From Blattamonas nauphoetae (lineage: Eukaryota > Preaxostyla > Oxymonadida): a DNA stretch of 64,000 nucleotides. The stretch lies in assembly GCA_033064195.1 (NCBI GenBank), contig JARBJD010000014.1:124001-188000 (forward strand), read 5' to 3'. The notes under the pieces are model-generated. The model was given only the letters and a program-made list of their open reading frames with translations, searched no databases and was not told the DNA's origin. This document shows, one piece after another, positions 42,701 to 57,200 of this stretch (position 1 is the first letter of the stretch; the number at the start of each line of letters is the position of its first letter). The position numbers and the translations under genes are program-made.

Positions 42701-45700
42701 AACTCCAGCCACGATCGAGATTGTCATTGAGAGTGCCTCGCTGTTCCCCGTGAAGAGAAGACAAGCCTTCTTCATCTTTTCTGTCGCAGCGACGGGGACG
42801 TTGAGAATGATGTAATACACCTGGGCAGGGAGGGCAGGCCATTCGGTGACGTTCCAATACTGAGGCTTTGACAGAAGTGTTGCCACATTCGCGATGTTGT
42901 TCAGCAAATCAATCAAATTCAAGGTCACTTGCTTTGTTTGTGTGATTCTATAACCGCGGGACGATCCAACGACGACTTCACTGTATGACGGGATGAGATT
43001 GGGGATGTCTTCGTGTTCCATCATCGCGAACTCAGTGACTGCCGACGCATCAGCATACACATTGTCAAGCATGCTTCCAAGTGTTTCAGTTCGGAAGACG
43101 AGCATTTCTTCAATGTCTTCATTGCTCAGAATGAATTCGATCCCGTTATCTTCGAAGTAAGTCGGAGTCGGTTGAGATGCGCGAAGGGTGGAGAAGACTG
43201 AATAGATCAGTGTGTCGATTGCTGTTGTGATGAGCGTGGAGAACTCTGTCACTTGATCTGTGGTGACGGAGCAGGAATTGAATGTGTTGAGCACAACGAT
43301 GAACATGGCAATCATCGATCCTCCTATCAGAAGAGACGACATCACCAGAATCGGGATGAACATGGGAAGCAGCTTCTTCTTGTCCTCATCCAGCGAAAGA
43401 ATGGTCCCAGCTCGACGATTCTTCTTCTTCTTCGGTTTCTTCGCTGTCCCTCCGCCAGCCACCGATGACAGCTTGCTCTGTCCGCTGATTCTGCTCATCG
43501 TCTCCGTGACAGACGCATCTTCTTCGATCAGATTGGCTTCCGTGAAGAGTGTCATTGCTGTGTCGTCTTCTCTGAAAATGTCTCTCAACAACGCGCCATA
43601 TCCTCGAAGGACTTGCGCACTGTTCGGATACTGTCGGAGAAGCTGCCCAAACACTTCTCGTGAGTCACGCTCGAACCCAATCGCTTTGTCCAGAAACAGC
43701 ATGATTCTGTTCAGATCCATGTTTTCTTTGGACAGGAGAAGGTACGCTTGTTGCAGATATGCGCGAGCGAAGTCATGTGCACGTGTGGCTTTGGCGAAGT
43801 TCATTTTGAAAGTGATTCCGGACGTGTTCTGTCCGCCCTGAACACTCGCTTTTCGTTCCATGTCTCGCATCAGAGCATACACCACCCAGCGTTCGAAAAG
43901 GGAGGGAACACACTGGTTGGCAGTTCTCAGGCAGTCTCCCATCTTCGCTTGGTTGTTGGTGTATGAAAGATAGAAGAACGACGAACAGATCCAAAGTTCT
44001 GACGACGACGGCATCTTCTTCTGAGCGTTGGTCAGAATCGATTCGGCAAGTGACACACACTCTCGATTCTTTCGAAGTTCTTTCACTGAGAGGTACTTGA
44101 TAGCTTCTTGAACTTGACTCGCACTTGTGTATTTTGGAACTTTTCTGGAGAGTTGTTCGCTCAACAGCTTCGACTGGAGACTTTGGCCTGAAGTTGGAGG
44201 TCTTGACGTGGTTGGGTTGATATGTTGCGTCGAAACTCCGCTCGGTTCACGAACAGACACGAGTGGACTGCCCTGGCGGGAGTTTGCGGGCGATTTTTGG
44301 TTGTTGACGGAGAGAGTGGCAGGTGTGGGGGACGATGCTGGTTGGACTGTTGGTGGCTTCGTTTGGACTTGCGAAGGCCCGACTAATGAAGGAGTCGGAG
44401 CGGGTTGGAGAGAAGTTGGCATTGCGGGCGTGAAAGAGTTGTTTGGAGTGGGCTGGGTTGGGATGACAAGTGACACCGACGACTTGGTCGGATCATCCGG
44501 TTTAAGAGTCGGCGTCTGCAATTCGGCATTACCCATCTCATCCATTTCGACTTCGCTGCGTGTTCCGTATACATTTGTGTTGAATGTCACACTCGAAAGA
44601 GAGTTGTGGAGTTTGAGCGGGCGATCGGTGTTTAATCCGTTTGCCAGAGGCATCGAGATCATCGCTTGCTCTACGGCTGATTGTGCTGGGGTCTTCATAG
44701 CGGGGGTTTGGGAAATAGGGTATTTTTGAACTTTCGGGGAGATCAGCGGGGTGTTGGACAGGATCGCTGGTGTCTCGTCAGGAACCTGTTACGGAGGACG
44801 GGAATTGGTTCATTCGGTCTGACAGCCCATTTTGAGCGGGCATACGCACGAGAGAGGAAGAACACTCCGACAGGAACGCCGAGGAAGGCGATTCCCCAAA
44901 CGACCCACAAAACTGCATTCAGCCAGGTTTTGCCGTTGCCAACGAATGACCATATCATTCCAATGAGATGGAAGACAGCCACATCAGCAAACATGGCGGA
45001 ATACAGGGCGTTGGCTGTGTCGGTGAAGAACGGGAGCAGGAAGAAGGAGTATAGGAAGAGGAGGAGAGATAATGCGAGGCCTGCGATGGTCAGATATTGG
45101 GGGAATCGTCTGAGGAACACAGTGAGGATTGGAAGGGCCACGCTGGTCAACAAGACGAGTGTACTGAAGATGCCTGTTTGGGAGACAAATAGACCATCTT
45201 TACGAGAGTTAAACGGAAAAACGAAAAAGCGTATCAAGAGGCCAAATAGCAGAAGGAGGACGAGCATCACAAGTCCGATAATCATGTTGGCGAATTTGAA
45301 ACCGTCGGCACACGCCATTGTGGTTAACCCGTCGTTAGTTAAGCAATTCAATCCTCCCACAAATACATTGACGAAGGGCAGGAAAAATGGGTAGGCGATG
45401 GGCATAGAGAGCGAACGGACGAGGGCTGAGAGTTTTTGCGGGACTTGTTTCTCAGTTCTGACTAATATAGCAGATACGATGAGCAAGGACAATGATAGCA
45501 ACGTAATAACACCAAGGATGCAATTCATGACCAGTAGAAAGACATCGGAGCTCCATGAAATGGAGAAATCAAGATACCTGAAAATGTGAGAATGTTGTGG
45601 ATGCAACAAACTGAAATATTCCGTGTCCGACATTCACGATATTTGGGTGGAAAGGATAGTTTCCCCAAACCACTGCTATCCCACCCAGATTCATCAGCAA

Positions 45701-46078
45701 TAAAAGGATCGAGACGATGTGTAAAAGATTGGACATGGGTCGTTCCTGAAAAAGGGGCAAAAGAGCAGAAAATCGACTGAAAATAAGTTTAAAATTCATA
45801 CCTTATGGAGTGTGTACACCGTTGCAAACATTCTGGAGTAGAGATCATGAGACCGTTCAATGAAAAGAGAAACACACATTTCATCAAGAGGGTTGAATCG
45901 GATCACCGTCAATGCATTTGCAGCGGTTGAAACAGAGGAGACAGAACGTGCAACCGATCTTTTGTCATCATCCATTTGAAGATACTTGGTGTTGTTAGAT
46001 CTACCCTTAATAATGTACTTTTCCTGAAAAGAGGCGAAGAATTAAACGTAAAAAGATCGGTGAGGTCACATGGTTCAT
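39764..46078 (-). CDS. TmcB-like multi-pass protein with C-terminal hemerythrin-like domain (10 exons)
   Basis: Minus-strand exons: 46070-46078 (tentative, ATG AAC CAT), 45802-46023, 45612-45745, 44824-45577, 42007-44785, 41808-41893, 41542-41709, 41204-41350, 40880-41062, 39764-40738. All junctions are GT..AG and keep phase, giving about 1818 residues. The N-terminal 370 residues hold about eight membrane helices. Residues about 600-800 are TPR-like (YPNSAQVLRGYGALLRDIF), as in the tiny-macrocysts TmcB/TmcC family. Further membrane helices flank an extracellular loop and a highly charged Glu/Lys region. The last exon adds a hemerythrin-like domain (about 1585-1765): FDHQH, HDEES, HRRQH and HVTKVD supply most expected iron ligands, with a long insertion and one ligand His displaced. 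It may sense oxygen, iron or redox state at the membrane. Stop TAA. Confidence 0.8.
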
Positions 46079-47054
46079 CTCGCCTATTTCACTATTCACC
46101 TCCTCCGTTCGCTCAGAGGAGAGAAAATGAGCAACAAAGAGCTTGCCACTTCAAGAAGAAGGATGGACAATTCTCTATTTTCTGAACGTTTGGAGAACTC
46201 ATCAGCACAAGAAGTGAATAATTGGAAGACAACACTTGTGAAATGTTATCCTCTCGACGATGTATGAGAACTCCAACAAGATCTGAGGCAAATGAAAAAG
46301 TTGACGAAAACCGTCAAATCTCAGGATCCAGGAAGGTAAAAACTACTTCCTTTTTTGATATTTTTATTCATTGAACCCGGTTCAATCTTATCATCCTCTG
46401 AAGAGAGATCAGAGAGGACAATATTCTGCTTCTTTTCACAACAAATGAATGTGGGAAGGATATGAGAAGTGTGAAGGTAAACCAAGACCATCGTGAACGT
46501 GAGAAGGAGATGGGACGTGAGAAAGAAAAACAAAAATCGGTACAGATGTGTATGAAGTGACAAAACACAAAAACTGCGAAGAGCAACAGATCAATCAACA
46601 GAACAGAAAGAGTGAATGAAGATCCTGTTCCGACATTCCTGTCAGAAGCAGGTAAGAAGAAAGAGTGATGAGATGATGTTTGTCAAATAGTGATGTCAAG
46701 TTGTTGTCAAGAAAAAGAGAAAAATGTCTCGATTCGACACGACGAGATGACGTGAACGGCAGAAACGAGAACAATGATGAAGATTCAAATGAAGACGGTG
46801 AAGATGTGGAATGGTGTATGGTGACGAATGAAGAGAGTGTCGTGGAGATGTGTCGATGAACTGTCAAACTGTATGAAGAGAGAACTTATTGACGTGGTTT
46901 CCACGGCCGAGAAGGTAGCAGTGACGTGTTGTCGTTTGGACGTGAATCTGACGAGTTGAAAAGAAGGTGTTGATTGAGATATCGAAGGAAGAGAAGATGA
47001 CATGGAAGAAAAATGAAGAGCGGATCAATCGAAGTGGTGGTGGAGTGAGGATTG
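46079..47054. other. Intergenic space between two minus-strand genes
   Basis: Holds the 3' flank of the receptor-like gene and the promoter side of the TmcB-like gene. No supported gene; the AT/GA-rich sequence gives only low-complexity frames. Confidence 0.45.
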
Positions 47055-50000
47055 TCAGCATTGCGCGAAAGCGTTTGGAGCGATTGATTTCTCAGCAGGA
47101 ATCAAAATGAGTGTGTTTTCGATGGATTCCAAGTCAGGTCGATCAACTGGTTCCAGAGACAGACACTGTGAGATAAGTTCTCGCATCTCATCGTTCTTCA
47201 CCAGTTCCAGCTTCGGTTGAACTCCCGTCACAATCTGTCGCGAGGCATTCACCGCATCTTGCTCGCCGAACGGCACACAACCAGTCTCCATTTCCCACAA
47301 GATCAGGCCAAGACTAAAAACTGCCCCGTGGACTGAATTGACGTTCGACTTGTTCGCAATCACTTCGGGTGCAAACCAACGCACTCCCTCGTTCACTGGC
47401 TCTGCCAACGGAGGTGCTGCCTGCTTCGATTCGTTAGTTTCCACGGCTGGTTCCTGTTCTCGTTGAGTGTGTTCGGTTTGGTGTTGTGTGGAGATTGGAA
47501 GAGGTGTGAGGTCGAGATTGAGTTTCAAGCACACATTCTCTTTCGAATCGAACAGAATGTTGTGAGCGGTGAGTGCTCGAAGGATCGCAGCTTCTCTGTC
47601 CTTCTTCCACACTCCCTTCAATCCCTCAACCAGTTGCTGTTGTGCCTGTCGAACACGAACATCCCATTTCTTCTCCGAGTGAAGTGCGTTGTACAGTGTT
47701 CGATCTTTCGACACAAACGCCGTCGTTTTCATGTCTCCACTGCACACCAACACTTCCTCCACATTCTGAAGACTCAGGTCATCTGATGGTTCGGGTTCCT
47801 TCATTTCAGTTGATTTGTTCGATTCCGAAGACATCAATGAATGGATGGAATTCACTCCGATTCGGTTGTCTGTCACAATCTCCACTTTCTCGTCTTCCAT
47901 CGCAATTGGATCTGTTTCATTCAGTTCTGCATCTTGTTGGATGTTCTTTACAGCTTTTCTACGTCGACAGCACACAATCACAACAACAAGCATAATCACA
48001 AACAAGAGGACGAGGGAGATCACGAGAGGAAGCCACCACTTCAGTTGTCCATCACTGCTTGCGATCTTCTATCCGCGGCGTTCTTTTGAATCACAAATGA
48101 AGTTGCCGTGATTGCATCGTTCCCAAACACCAGACGGCCACGCCATTCCAAAGAATCGTCGAACGACGACAGCGACGAGAGAGGAAGAGAAACGACGATT
48201 GTTGTGTCGTTGAACGACGTGGTCGAATCCTCAGTGAGTGGAAATGGTTTGGCCAGTCCTTCTTTTCCATCCTTCTTCTTCTCAAACACTTCCAGCATCA
48301 GCGAGCAAGGAATCAGTGTCGCTCCATGGACCGTCATAACGAATGCCTTTTCTGTCTTGTTCAGTTTGCTCGTCGACGATGACGAGAGTGTTGGGATGAA
48401 GAATGGCGAGCGAGTAATCGCTTCTTTCGCTGTGAGTAAACAATCACTTGCTGAGATCCACGCTGACGGCGTCTCCATACCGTCTCCTCCGTTCAGACTC
48501 CCAACCTCAATCTCTCCTCCTTCCGAACACCGAATGTTGTGGCGAAGAGATGGGAATGAAGAGGAGTGAGGAGTGTTTGAATCAAAGGACGACGAGCTGA
48601 TGGTCAGGTTCCCTCCCTTCATGTTGATTGCTCCAGACGACAGATGTGTCAGACGTGTTGATGTGATTGTTGTTGTCGAGTCTTCCAGGATGAGTGCGCC
48701 AGTGTCCCACTCACACAAAGCGTTGCTTGATTCAATGTTGCTGCTGGTTTGAGTCCCTTTCGGTCCAACAAGTGAACACGTCTCGATCGTCAAGTGACCT
48801 CCAACCATTCGAATGAAGATCAACGAAGGAGAGTCGGAAAGAGCAATGTCAACTTGATGAATCCAAAGACGACCTCCACAAACTTCAACCATTCCCTCTC
48901 CTTCCAACGCCGACGATGACGATGATGGAGATACAAACAATTCGGGTTTCGTTGAAGGCCCTGATTCAATCACAACTTCTTGATGAGACAAGATCTTCAC
49001 TTGCTCGGTCTGTGTCGTGTTGTGAAGAATCGAAATCGAGAATGTCGAAATCCCAACTCCTTCCACAACCTTCCATCCATCCTCAATCGTTGAGCATGGC
49101 CGTGTACGATCTCCACAAAACAAACTCGACTCCGATGACGACCCAGAATCGACAAAAATGACAATGTCGTCTGGAAGCGAGCCAGTTGTGTTGGAGATGG
49201 GTGAGTCGAACAAAGTTGTTCCATCTGCTTCGTTCATTGCTTCAATCGAAGTGATTGTGTATTCTGTGTTATGTTTGAGGGTGTTTGGCCATCCGATTTG
49301 CTGCTCTGATGATTTTGCTTCAGTTTCTGAGGTGATTGTGGTGATGAAGGAGAGGGACTCGTTCATAGTGACATTCAGTGAGTTCCCAACAATCAGGTCT
49401 TTTCCTGTCAGAACAACAATACAGCCTGTGCTCAGATTGTTTGAGAGTGAGAATGTAATGTTGGTGATCTTTGGAGGGAAGGGAACAACAATTCTGATTC
49501 CATCGTTCACCACAAAGTTCGTCTCATCAGCAGAGATTGTCTTCAGAACGTATTCCTTCCCGAATTTGATGTGAGTGGCGCTTTCAGTTGATGCAGCAGA
49601 AAAAAGAACAGAGCAGTGTGTTTCGTCATCTGCCTCGATTTCTCCAATCGATGTCCAGCTCCCAGATTCGGCAGAGAGGCTGAGGAAACCAAGATTCGCC
49701 CGAAGCTTCCTCCCTTCCAGAGACACCACCAATTCCGTGCGAGCTGCGTTCAGCATTCGATGTGTGCACTTCTCAATCCGAGCTGGTTCAGTCGGTGTCT
49801 GGATTCGTGTTGGGATGTCTTCAAAATGAATTGTTGACGATCCAATTGTGAAGCGCACAACTTTATATTTCGTGTCGAATTCCAGTTGTCCCTTCCTCTT
49901 TTCTGAATCTGTCTCAAATGGATACAGCTGAGCGTGATGGCGGGCGAGTTCTCCAGATCCATCAGTTTCAAGAATAAAAACTTTCTGATGAGGTGTCGTT

Positions 50001-53000
50001 CCATCAGAGTGAACAGATTCCAACGTCAGTGTGAAGGTCTCTTCACTTGGAAGAGCAATCGAACCGAAAGAGAGTTCCACGAAATCCATTCCAATTGCAT
50101 ATTCACCCACGCTGATCGAGACGAGGCGAGCGGGGATAGCGATTGTTGTGAAGACCAGGTCATTCTCGAACCAAACTGGAGTCGACGCCTTCGTTACATC
50201 AACCACTTCGTATCGCGTGTTGTACGACAGATTGACAATCGGTGGATCGGACAAGTCGAACAGAACAGCAGTCGCCACTCCTCGTCCAGCGGCATCGAAA
50301 GTGGCAGTCAGAGTGACGTTGTTCAATGGATTGGAGTTCACAGAGAGGGTCAGATTGTAATCACCTTCCATCCCAATCCCCAAAAGAGAGATCGTCGCGC
50401 TCTTCTTGTCGGCTGAATACTGAAGAGAAGCATCAAGAGATGTCAGACGAGATGGTTCGGCAGGAACGATGAAAGTGGCATCCGCATCAACAGTTGAGAT
50501 TGAATCCTTCACATCGAAGTGAGTGATCAGATAATTCGTGTCGTATGAGAGGGGAGCATTGGAGACTCCGAAGATCTCAACAGAGTGGATGTGTTCGGTT
50601 GATGAGGCAGCACCAGAGAGTGTTCCAGACAGCAAGATATCTTCACCACTTGCTGCCGATCCAACCAACTTCCGAACTGTCACGTTGAACTCTTTCCCTC
50701 CTCCCAACTTTATTCCCTTCAGGGTCACAAGCGCTGATTTCTCTTGATCTCCTCCCAGCGAGCAATCAGCTTCTGTGATTCGGATCGGTTCAGGCGGAGT
50801 GGAGAAGAGTGGATTCGCAAGAACAGCCACCAAATTCCCACTCCACATTTTCATCACTCGATAGTTCGTTCCATATTTCAGTGTGCCTGTCTGTTCGTAC
50901 ACTTTCACAACAACGAATTCAGACGAGAGGTCACTGGAAGTGATTGTCAACTCGACTGTCTCAGATGGCGAATCCACATTCTCAACGGCGAGTTTGAAGT
51001 TCGCCACTGGCATTCGTTCTGTTGAGAATGACACTTTCACATAATCTGGATCAGAGGAATCGAATTCACATGAAATTGATGAAAGAGTTGGTCCGCGTGG
51101 CGTCTTGAATGTCAATTCTGAGAACAGGATGTGTTCGTTGTCTTTCTGATCCTCACTCAGAATGATCGATTTGATCGTGTACTCGGTGTTGTATTGAACA
51201 TTGCCACTTCCTCCAATTTTCACTGTTGATGTTCCAGCGATGGCTGAGCTGAACGACATCTCGAAAGAGAGGTCAGTCGACAATGTCACTGTGTACGTCT
51301 TGCCAGACGGGAGATTCGAGCCAGAAGCAGAGAGATCGAAAGTGGATGTGGTGACTTCTTCTGGAACAACGATTGAGGCGATTCGCGGAGGATGAGGAAC
51401 ATCGATGAAAAGACCAGAATTCACAACAAGCGACGATGATCCTGATCCAACTGACAACAAATCGTAGTGTCCTCCAAACATAACATGTGAGCTGTCCTCA
51501 CTCAATCCAATCGAGAAGTTCACAAAACACTTCGTCGACGTCACGTTGAACAGCCCTCCACTCGACGAGATCGGACCAGATGTTCCTGAAATCACAACAA
51601 TCAGATCCGACGACGACAACGCGCGCCCGTTCAGTTCAACAATCACCACGTCTTTCAGTCCATTCAGTGAACATCCTGCTCCTTCGATTCGAGGTGGTTC
51701 TGCTGGAGTCGTGAATGTGATTGTGTCCCAGAGTGTCACTTCTTCCTCTGCTTGTTTATCTTTTGGGATCCACATCACTTTCGTCACTTTGTATTCGGTC
51801 GCCCATTCCAGTCTCCCTGCTGCTGTCGATGGATAGAGGGGTGCTGTTCCTGTCAGAGTTGTGAAGTTCCAGCGAGTGAGTGTGATGATATGTTTCTCCT
51901 CTCCATTCTCAACCTCCATCCGGTAAGTCCCTGTCTTCAAGCTGACTCCACTCACAACAATCTCTGTCGTGTTCCAATCTTCCAACGATGAATCAACTGT
52001 AAGAACTGTTGGTGGTGGAAAAGGAATTAGTGTCCATTTGTAATGAGTGTATGGTGCGTCGGGCAGAATCCCATCTGGCCCAGACGAAACGACGACTGTT
52101 CCGAATTTTGTGTCCGTTTCGGGGTCTCCGAAGACGACATGGACGAGTCGAGGAACATTCGAGCCTTTCAACAGGATGCTAATCGTCCCATTGATCTCTT
52201 CCTCTGTCTCGACAACCACTGTCGCCTTATCGTCTTCGACCGTGATATCCACGCCTCTCACAGTTGGTACTGTCTCGATCTGCGGCACAAAAGTGCTGCT
52301 TGAGTGCCTATCAGTGTAACAATACACATTCGGTTCCCCCGACGTGGAGTCACAGTACGGAATCGTTTTTGGGGTGAAATCGGTAGATGGACCGTAGGTG
52401 TATATGTCCCTTCCGTCGGAATCGTCTTGCGAGGAACATTGTCTGAACTGGCAGAACGAGATCAGCAAAGTCTGCACCATGTTTATTGTGAGTGCACCAT
52501 TTGTTCTCGAAGTGCATTCGACAAAGGCAGTATTCGAGACTGAAATGATCGTTGATTCGATGTGGGCCGCGCTGTCTCCATCAGCCTTGGCTTGTTCGAA
52601 GAAGCAAAAGTTGATTGTGACAGAGGAGGGGAAGTAGACACTGAGACACCCAGCACTATCATCCGCAGCACACTCCGTGAAAGATGAGTTCGAGATGGTG
52701 AGTGGGAACCGCGTATTCCAATCACACATGAAGACGAGAACTCCGCCATCGTCACCATTCCGCGGGCAGGTGCATTTGTGGAAGAAGCAGGTGTCGATGG
52801 AGAGGGAGGACGATGTTTGGGTCAGATACAGCACTGAACCACCCAATCCGTCACCAGACATTAAGGTCATCGTGTTGAACGTGCAGAGGGTGTAGGAGAC
52901 GGATGTGACATCAGGAGCTACGCTGGACAGACGACCGGGATCCGAAGTTTGGGTGAAATTCTTGTTCTGGAAGTCTTTGTCCTCGTTCCCTGTTCGGATG

Positions 53001-54022
53001 CAGGACGAGAAGGATGTGTTCAGGCACATCACATTTCCTCCCAAGTTCGGTGACATCATTCCGGTCCCGCTGTCGTGGTTCGTGCATTTTTGAACACAAC
53101 TCCCAATCACTCGCTGGCTCACCCCACTCCCAAACTGCTGATTCCCAAGTGACATCCGAGAAGAGCTTGTCATGTTCACAAGAGTGCTTCCCACCAGACT
53201 CGTCTCCATCCGCAGGCCACAACCAGATGCTCCAAAAGACGATCCTTGTTCCGACAAGCCGAATGTGAACAGAGGGCCAGTTCCGCTAATCAAATCCTTC
53301 GATTCCAGCCACAGACCAGTCCCAACAATCGTGATCCATTCAGCTTTGCGTGTCACGCCATCTCCTCTTTTCACGGCGCGAGGGGAGACCAGCGGATGCT
53401 GTGGATGGGTCAAACCAACAAATGGTGCAACATGAGCTGATATCGAATGGTGCGTCACGTATGCCAGTATGACGGTTGAGCCCAAAGTCGGTCCTTCATT
53501 TTCTGATGTTGTGATCATGAACGGAGACAAATCACCAGTTGATGTGATTGAACTTGACCAAAAGCGGACTGTCGAGCCAGCCACTGAACAGAGCCCATTT
53601 CGGTCAGAGTTCAAGATGGCGTGAACTTCGCTCACCGAAAAGGTGCTATTAAACACCTCAAACAGGAATGATGTGGAAGAATATCCTTCACTACCCACTT
53701 TTGGGGTGTTTTTCGTTTCGAACATTGTTGATGCTTCATTCGGAGACCATGAAGATTGTTCGGAACTTGGTTGGATGTCGTGTTGGAAGATCAGTTTGGA
53801 ACTATTGCCAATCAGCGTGATCTCTTCCGACCGGATCTGCATGCTGGAGGAGATGACGACATCTTCGGCGAGTCTCAATATGTTTGATTTGTGGCAATCA
53901 GTTTCCAACCTCGTTTCATTGTTGGTGCTTAGAAGCGAGAGAAGAGAGTTTGGGGATTTGGTGAATTGGGATTGGGTGGAGAGGAAGACGGTGACAATGA
54001 TGAGAAAACTGTTCATTGGCAT
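47055..54022 (-). CDS. Receptor-like surface protein with pseudokinase tail, one frameshift
   Basis: The ectodomain frame runs from ATG at 54022 to TGA at 48041-48043 (1993 residues); the membrane and cytoplasmic part follows in another frame to TGA at 47055. In order: signal peptide (SFLIIVTVFLSTQSQ), beta-helix (about 30-560) with Cys-containing strand ladders, about eight or nine beta-sandwich repeats of some 100 residues with joints such as TPTEPARI, a second beta-helix (about 1500-1800), a beta domain, one membrane helix and a pseudokinase-like C-lobe (VRWFAPEVI, SLGLILWEMETGCVPF) lacking HRD and DFG. The relative at 1-5040 reads GAC AAC ATG AAA TGG TGG where this copy reads GACAAC-TGAAGTGGTGG, so one base is missing. 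It is either a base-calling error, a recent null, or a secreted form. Confidence 0.85.
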
Positions 54023-54249
54023 CGTTTGAAACGGAGTCTGATCACAAGCCCATAATCGGCTCGATATTCCACAGACGACAGTGATCTGAAACTGACGAGT
54101 AAATGATCAGGTGGAAATCATTTTGTATGTCTCACTCAATGAACTTGTCTCGCCAGAAACGAATTAAATTTGACAGTCACAAGCAATCTCAAAAAAAGAG
54201 ATGATGAAGAGACGAAGAAAAAGAAAGACTCCAAAACAATAAGAAATCA

Positions 54250-57200
54250 TCACAAACAAATAACAATCACGGACACATTATCTGTTGATTCCATCACCTC
54301 TGCCGCTGTCCTAATCACCAGCGCTGCCTCTCTCCCCAACTTCTCTCCATTCCCTCTCTCCGACAACACAAGTGGCTGAACCAGACGAGCTAGCATTTCG
54401 TTCGACAACACATCAAACACTCCATCGCATCCCAAAACCAACATGTGGTCGTGTCTTTCCCACTCCCCCCCTTCCGCTCTCTTCTCCTCGCTCGTCCCTC
54501 TCTCTCTCTCATCATCCTGCTCCGAGTGAGAGGGAGATTGACACTTCTGACGTGTCGAGTGATGGAAGCATGTTGGGAACGGGATCGGCGGTTCGAAGAT
54601 GGATCGAGGCAGGTCCAGTTTGTCCATCTTGTCCGCAGACACAATCTCCCCCACACTCTCTGCCGCTCTTCGCTTAATCCCGACTCTGACCACATCTGCA
54701 TCAGCACAAACTGCGGGGAACTGCTCTCTGTCTCCGAACGCTCGACTCACAGCCAACACTCCATTCACTCTCCTTTCCATCGACAGGAACCCTCCCACAC
54801 TCCACACAAAGTCTCGTTCTGATCGAAGAATCGGTTTGTGGTCGGTTGTGAGCGGGCGAGCGACAAACACACGAGACGGGAGGGTGGATGGAGGAGATGA
54901 CGGGAGGGTGGATGGAGGAGATGACGAGAGGGAAGGCGATGAGAGGGGAGTGAGTGAAGTTGGGAGTGTGGGATGTTCAGATAGTGACGGAAGAGTGTCC
55001 TGTTTTTCATTCTTGTTCGAACACGAAGAAAGAAGTGTTGGTTCATGCTCGTTCTTGTCTGTTCTCTTCTCTCCTCTCACCCAGCTCGACAGCAGCACAG
55101 CTCGAGAATCTCCGACATGCCCAACGAAGATGTCATCTGGTGTTGTCACTGCCACCAACGCACAGCTTCCGTGCGGCACTCCCAGCTGAGCAATCCGCAC
55201 AGCCAGCATTTCGAATGTTCGATGCAGTGTCGCCACGACGAGTGGCGTGTTGGGTTGGAAGGGGTGGTAAAGTGAGGAAGAGGACGAGTGAGATTGTGGA
55301 GTGTGTTTGTGCTGGGTCTTGTTGGGAGGGTGTTGTGGTTGTTTGTCTGCCTGGTCCTTCCTTTCTCTCAGAACAGCTTCTGCACATGTCAGGAATGTTG
55401 GGATGAAGTGAGCCTTCAGAAACGTCGATGTGTCGCGTCCTTTGTGCCCGTCGAACACGCCAAACACTCCACATCCCCTCCCTCCCAACACCCTCTTTCT
55501 CATCCGCTCCCACTTCGTCACTTCTATCTCCCCTCTCAGTGCTCGCAATGCTGATTCGTTCATTCCCTTGAATCCTTCTTCTGTCAGTCTGTATTCTGGC
55601 GGAAACTCCAAAAGCCGCCTCAGTGTGTCCATTCTTCCCTTCTCAATCAACTTCGACACATCCCACCCTCCCAACGGCACAAGCAGGACAGTGTCTTCCA
55701 TCGTGTTCCTTCCTCCAATCGTGCTGCACCATCCCACTCTGTGGATGTCCAGTGACTGCACACGGGTCGGTGTGGGATGCGTGGGAAGAGTCGAAGTGTT
55801 CGAGTCTGACGAGGCTAGCGAGATTGATGTTGGATGATGAAGAGAGGCCGCAGACGAAGCGAGCGACGACGCTGAGTGCGACGAGGAGAGAGGCGGAGTG
55901 TTTTTGAGTGTTTTCGATCGGAGCGACGACGTCAGTTTCGGTTTCTTGTTTGATTCAAATGTTGTTCCATCAGTTTTGATTGTCAGCCACATGTCGTCCA
56001 ATTTCTGGGCTGTTTCCTTTTTCTTTTCTTCAATTTCGTTGTTGTCCTGATTTGTCTCATTCTGGGTTGGTTCTGTTCGGGTTTCTGTTTCTTGTGTTTT
56101 CACCATTTTGCTCAAACTTGAATGCGTGTTTGTCTTTTCATCTCTTTCTTCCTTTTCTCGTTTCTCTTCATTCTCCCCAAAATCAAATTTCACCACTTTC
56201 TGGCTGATCTGCTTCCGTTTGATCAGCGGAAGTGCAGAGGAGTGTCCGCTCTCCTCTTTCGGCTCAACGATCTTCGACGACATTCCAAAGAACAGCTCTG
56301 TCGGATCCACTCCACTCCCACCCATCCCCTTCTCGTCCTCATCTCCTCTTCTCTCCTTCCCTCTTCCCTCCCCCTCTCCTCCCATCCCTCGTGTCTCGTC
56401 CAGCCACTTCTTCTTCCACACCAAACTGGAATACACTGGTGTCGACGGTTCTTTGAACAGCTTCGCGTTTCTCCGATCAGGCGAGTCCTGCCTCCTTCGC
56501 TGCCCCGCCGCGTTGTTCACAAACACCATCTTCCGCGAAAGCACAGGAATCGGCGAGTCTGACTTCGCTGGCTCTTCCTTCTCCACAGTGTCTTCCGTGC
56601 TGACTTTGCTGACAATCGCTTTTGTGGCTTCTGTCGACAGGTGCGTCGATGGGCGGAGAAGACTCGGATCCATCCCGACGCCATCCGACCACTTGCCCCA
56701 CCCCAACACAGCCTCCTCTTCCGACCACTTGGTTCTCCTCTTCCCATCCACCAGCTGCCCTTCCATCGACACTTCCGACACCTCTCCCAGCGTCTCCTCC
56801 ATCGACAGATCCACTTCCCAACTCTCCATCGCGCCTGCCGATGAAGTGATCGGGTGGGTGATCAGTGGATGTTGCGACTGGATCCCATTTCTGCTCTTCC
56901 GTCGTTTCATAATCAGATCCAAATCGTCCTTGCTCGTCTTCCTCTTTCCAACCGACCCAATCTCTGTTTTTCTTCGAATGGTTGGAACAGCGAACTCTTC
57001 CTCGTTCTTCCTCGCTTCCTCCTCTTCCCTTCCTTCTTCTTCCGCAGTCAGCAGCGACGGAGGCAGGTCAGACGATCTCGTCGGCAGGGACGACGATGTT
57101 GGTGTGTTGTCGGGTTTCACGGGAGGACACATCGACACTGCGTGAGGATCGTTTGGGAAGCATTCTTCGCAGACAGCCTCTTCCCCTTCATTCTCCCCCA

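Noticed and set aside
56108-57145. 345-codon open frame opposite the LRR-PP2C gene
   Set aside because: It is antisense to a strongly supported exon; its Ser/Pro/Phe-rich composition is the mirror of the acidic low-complexity sense strand.
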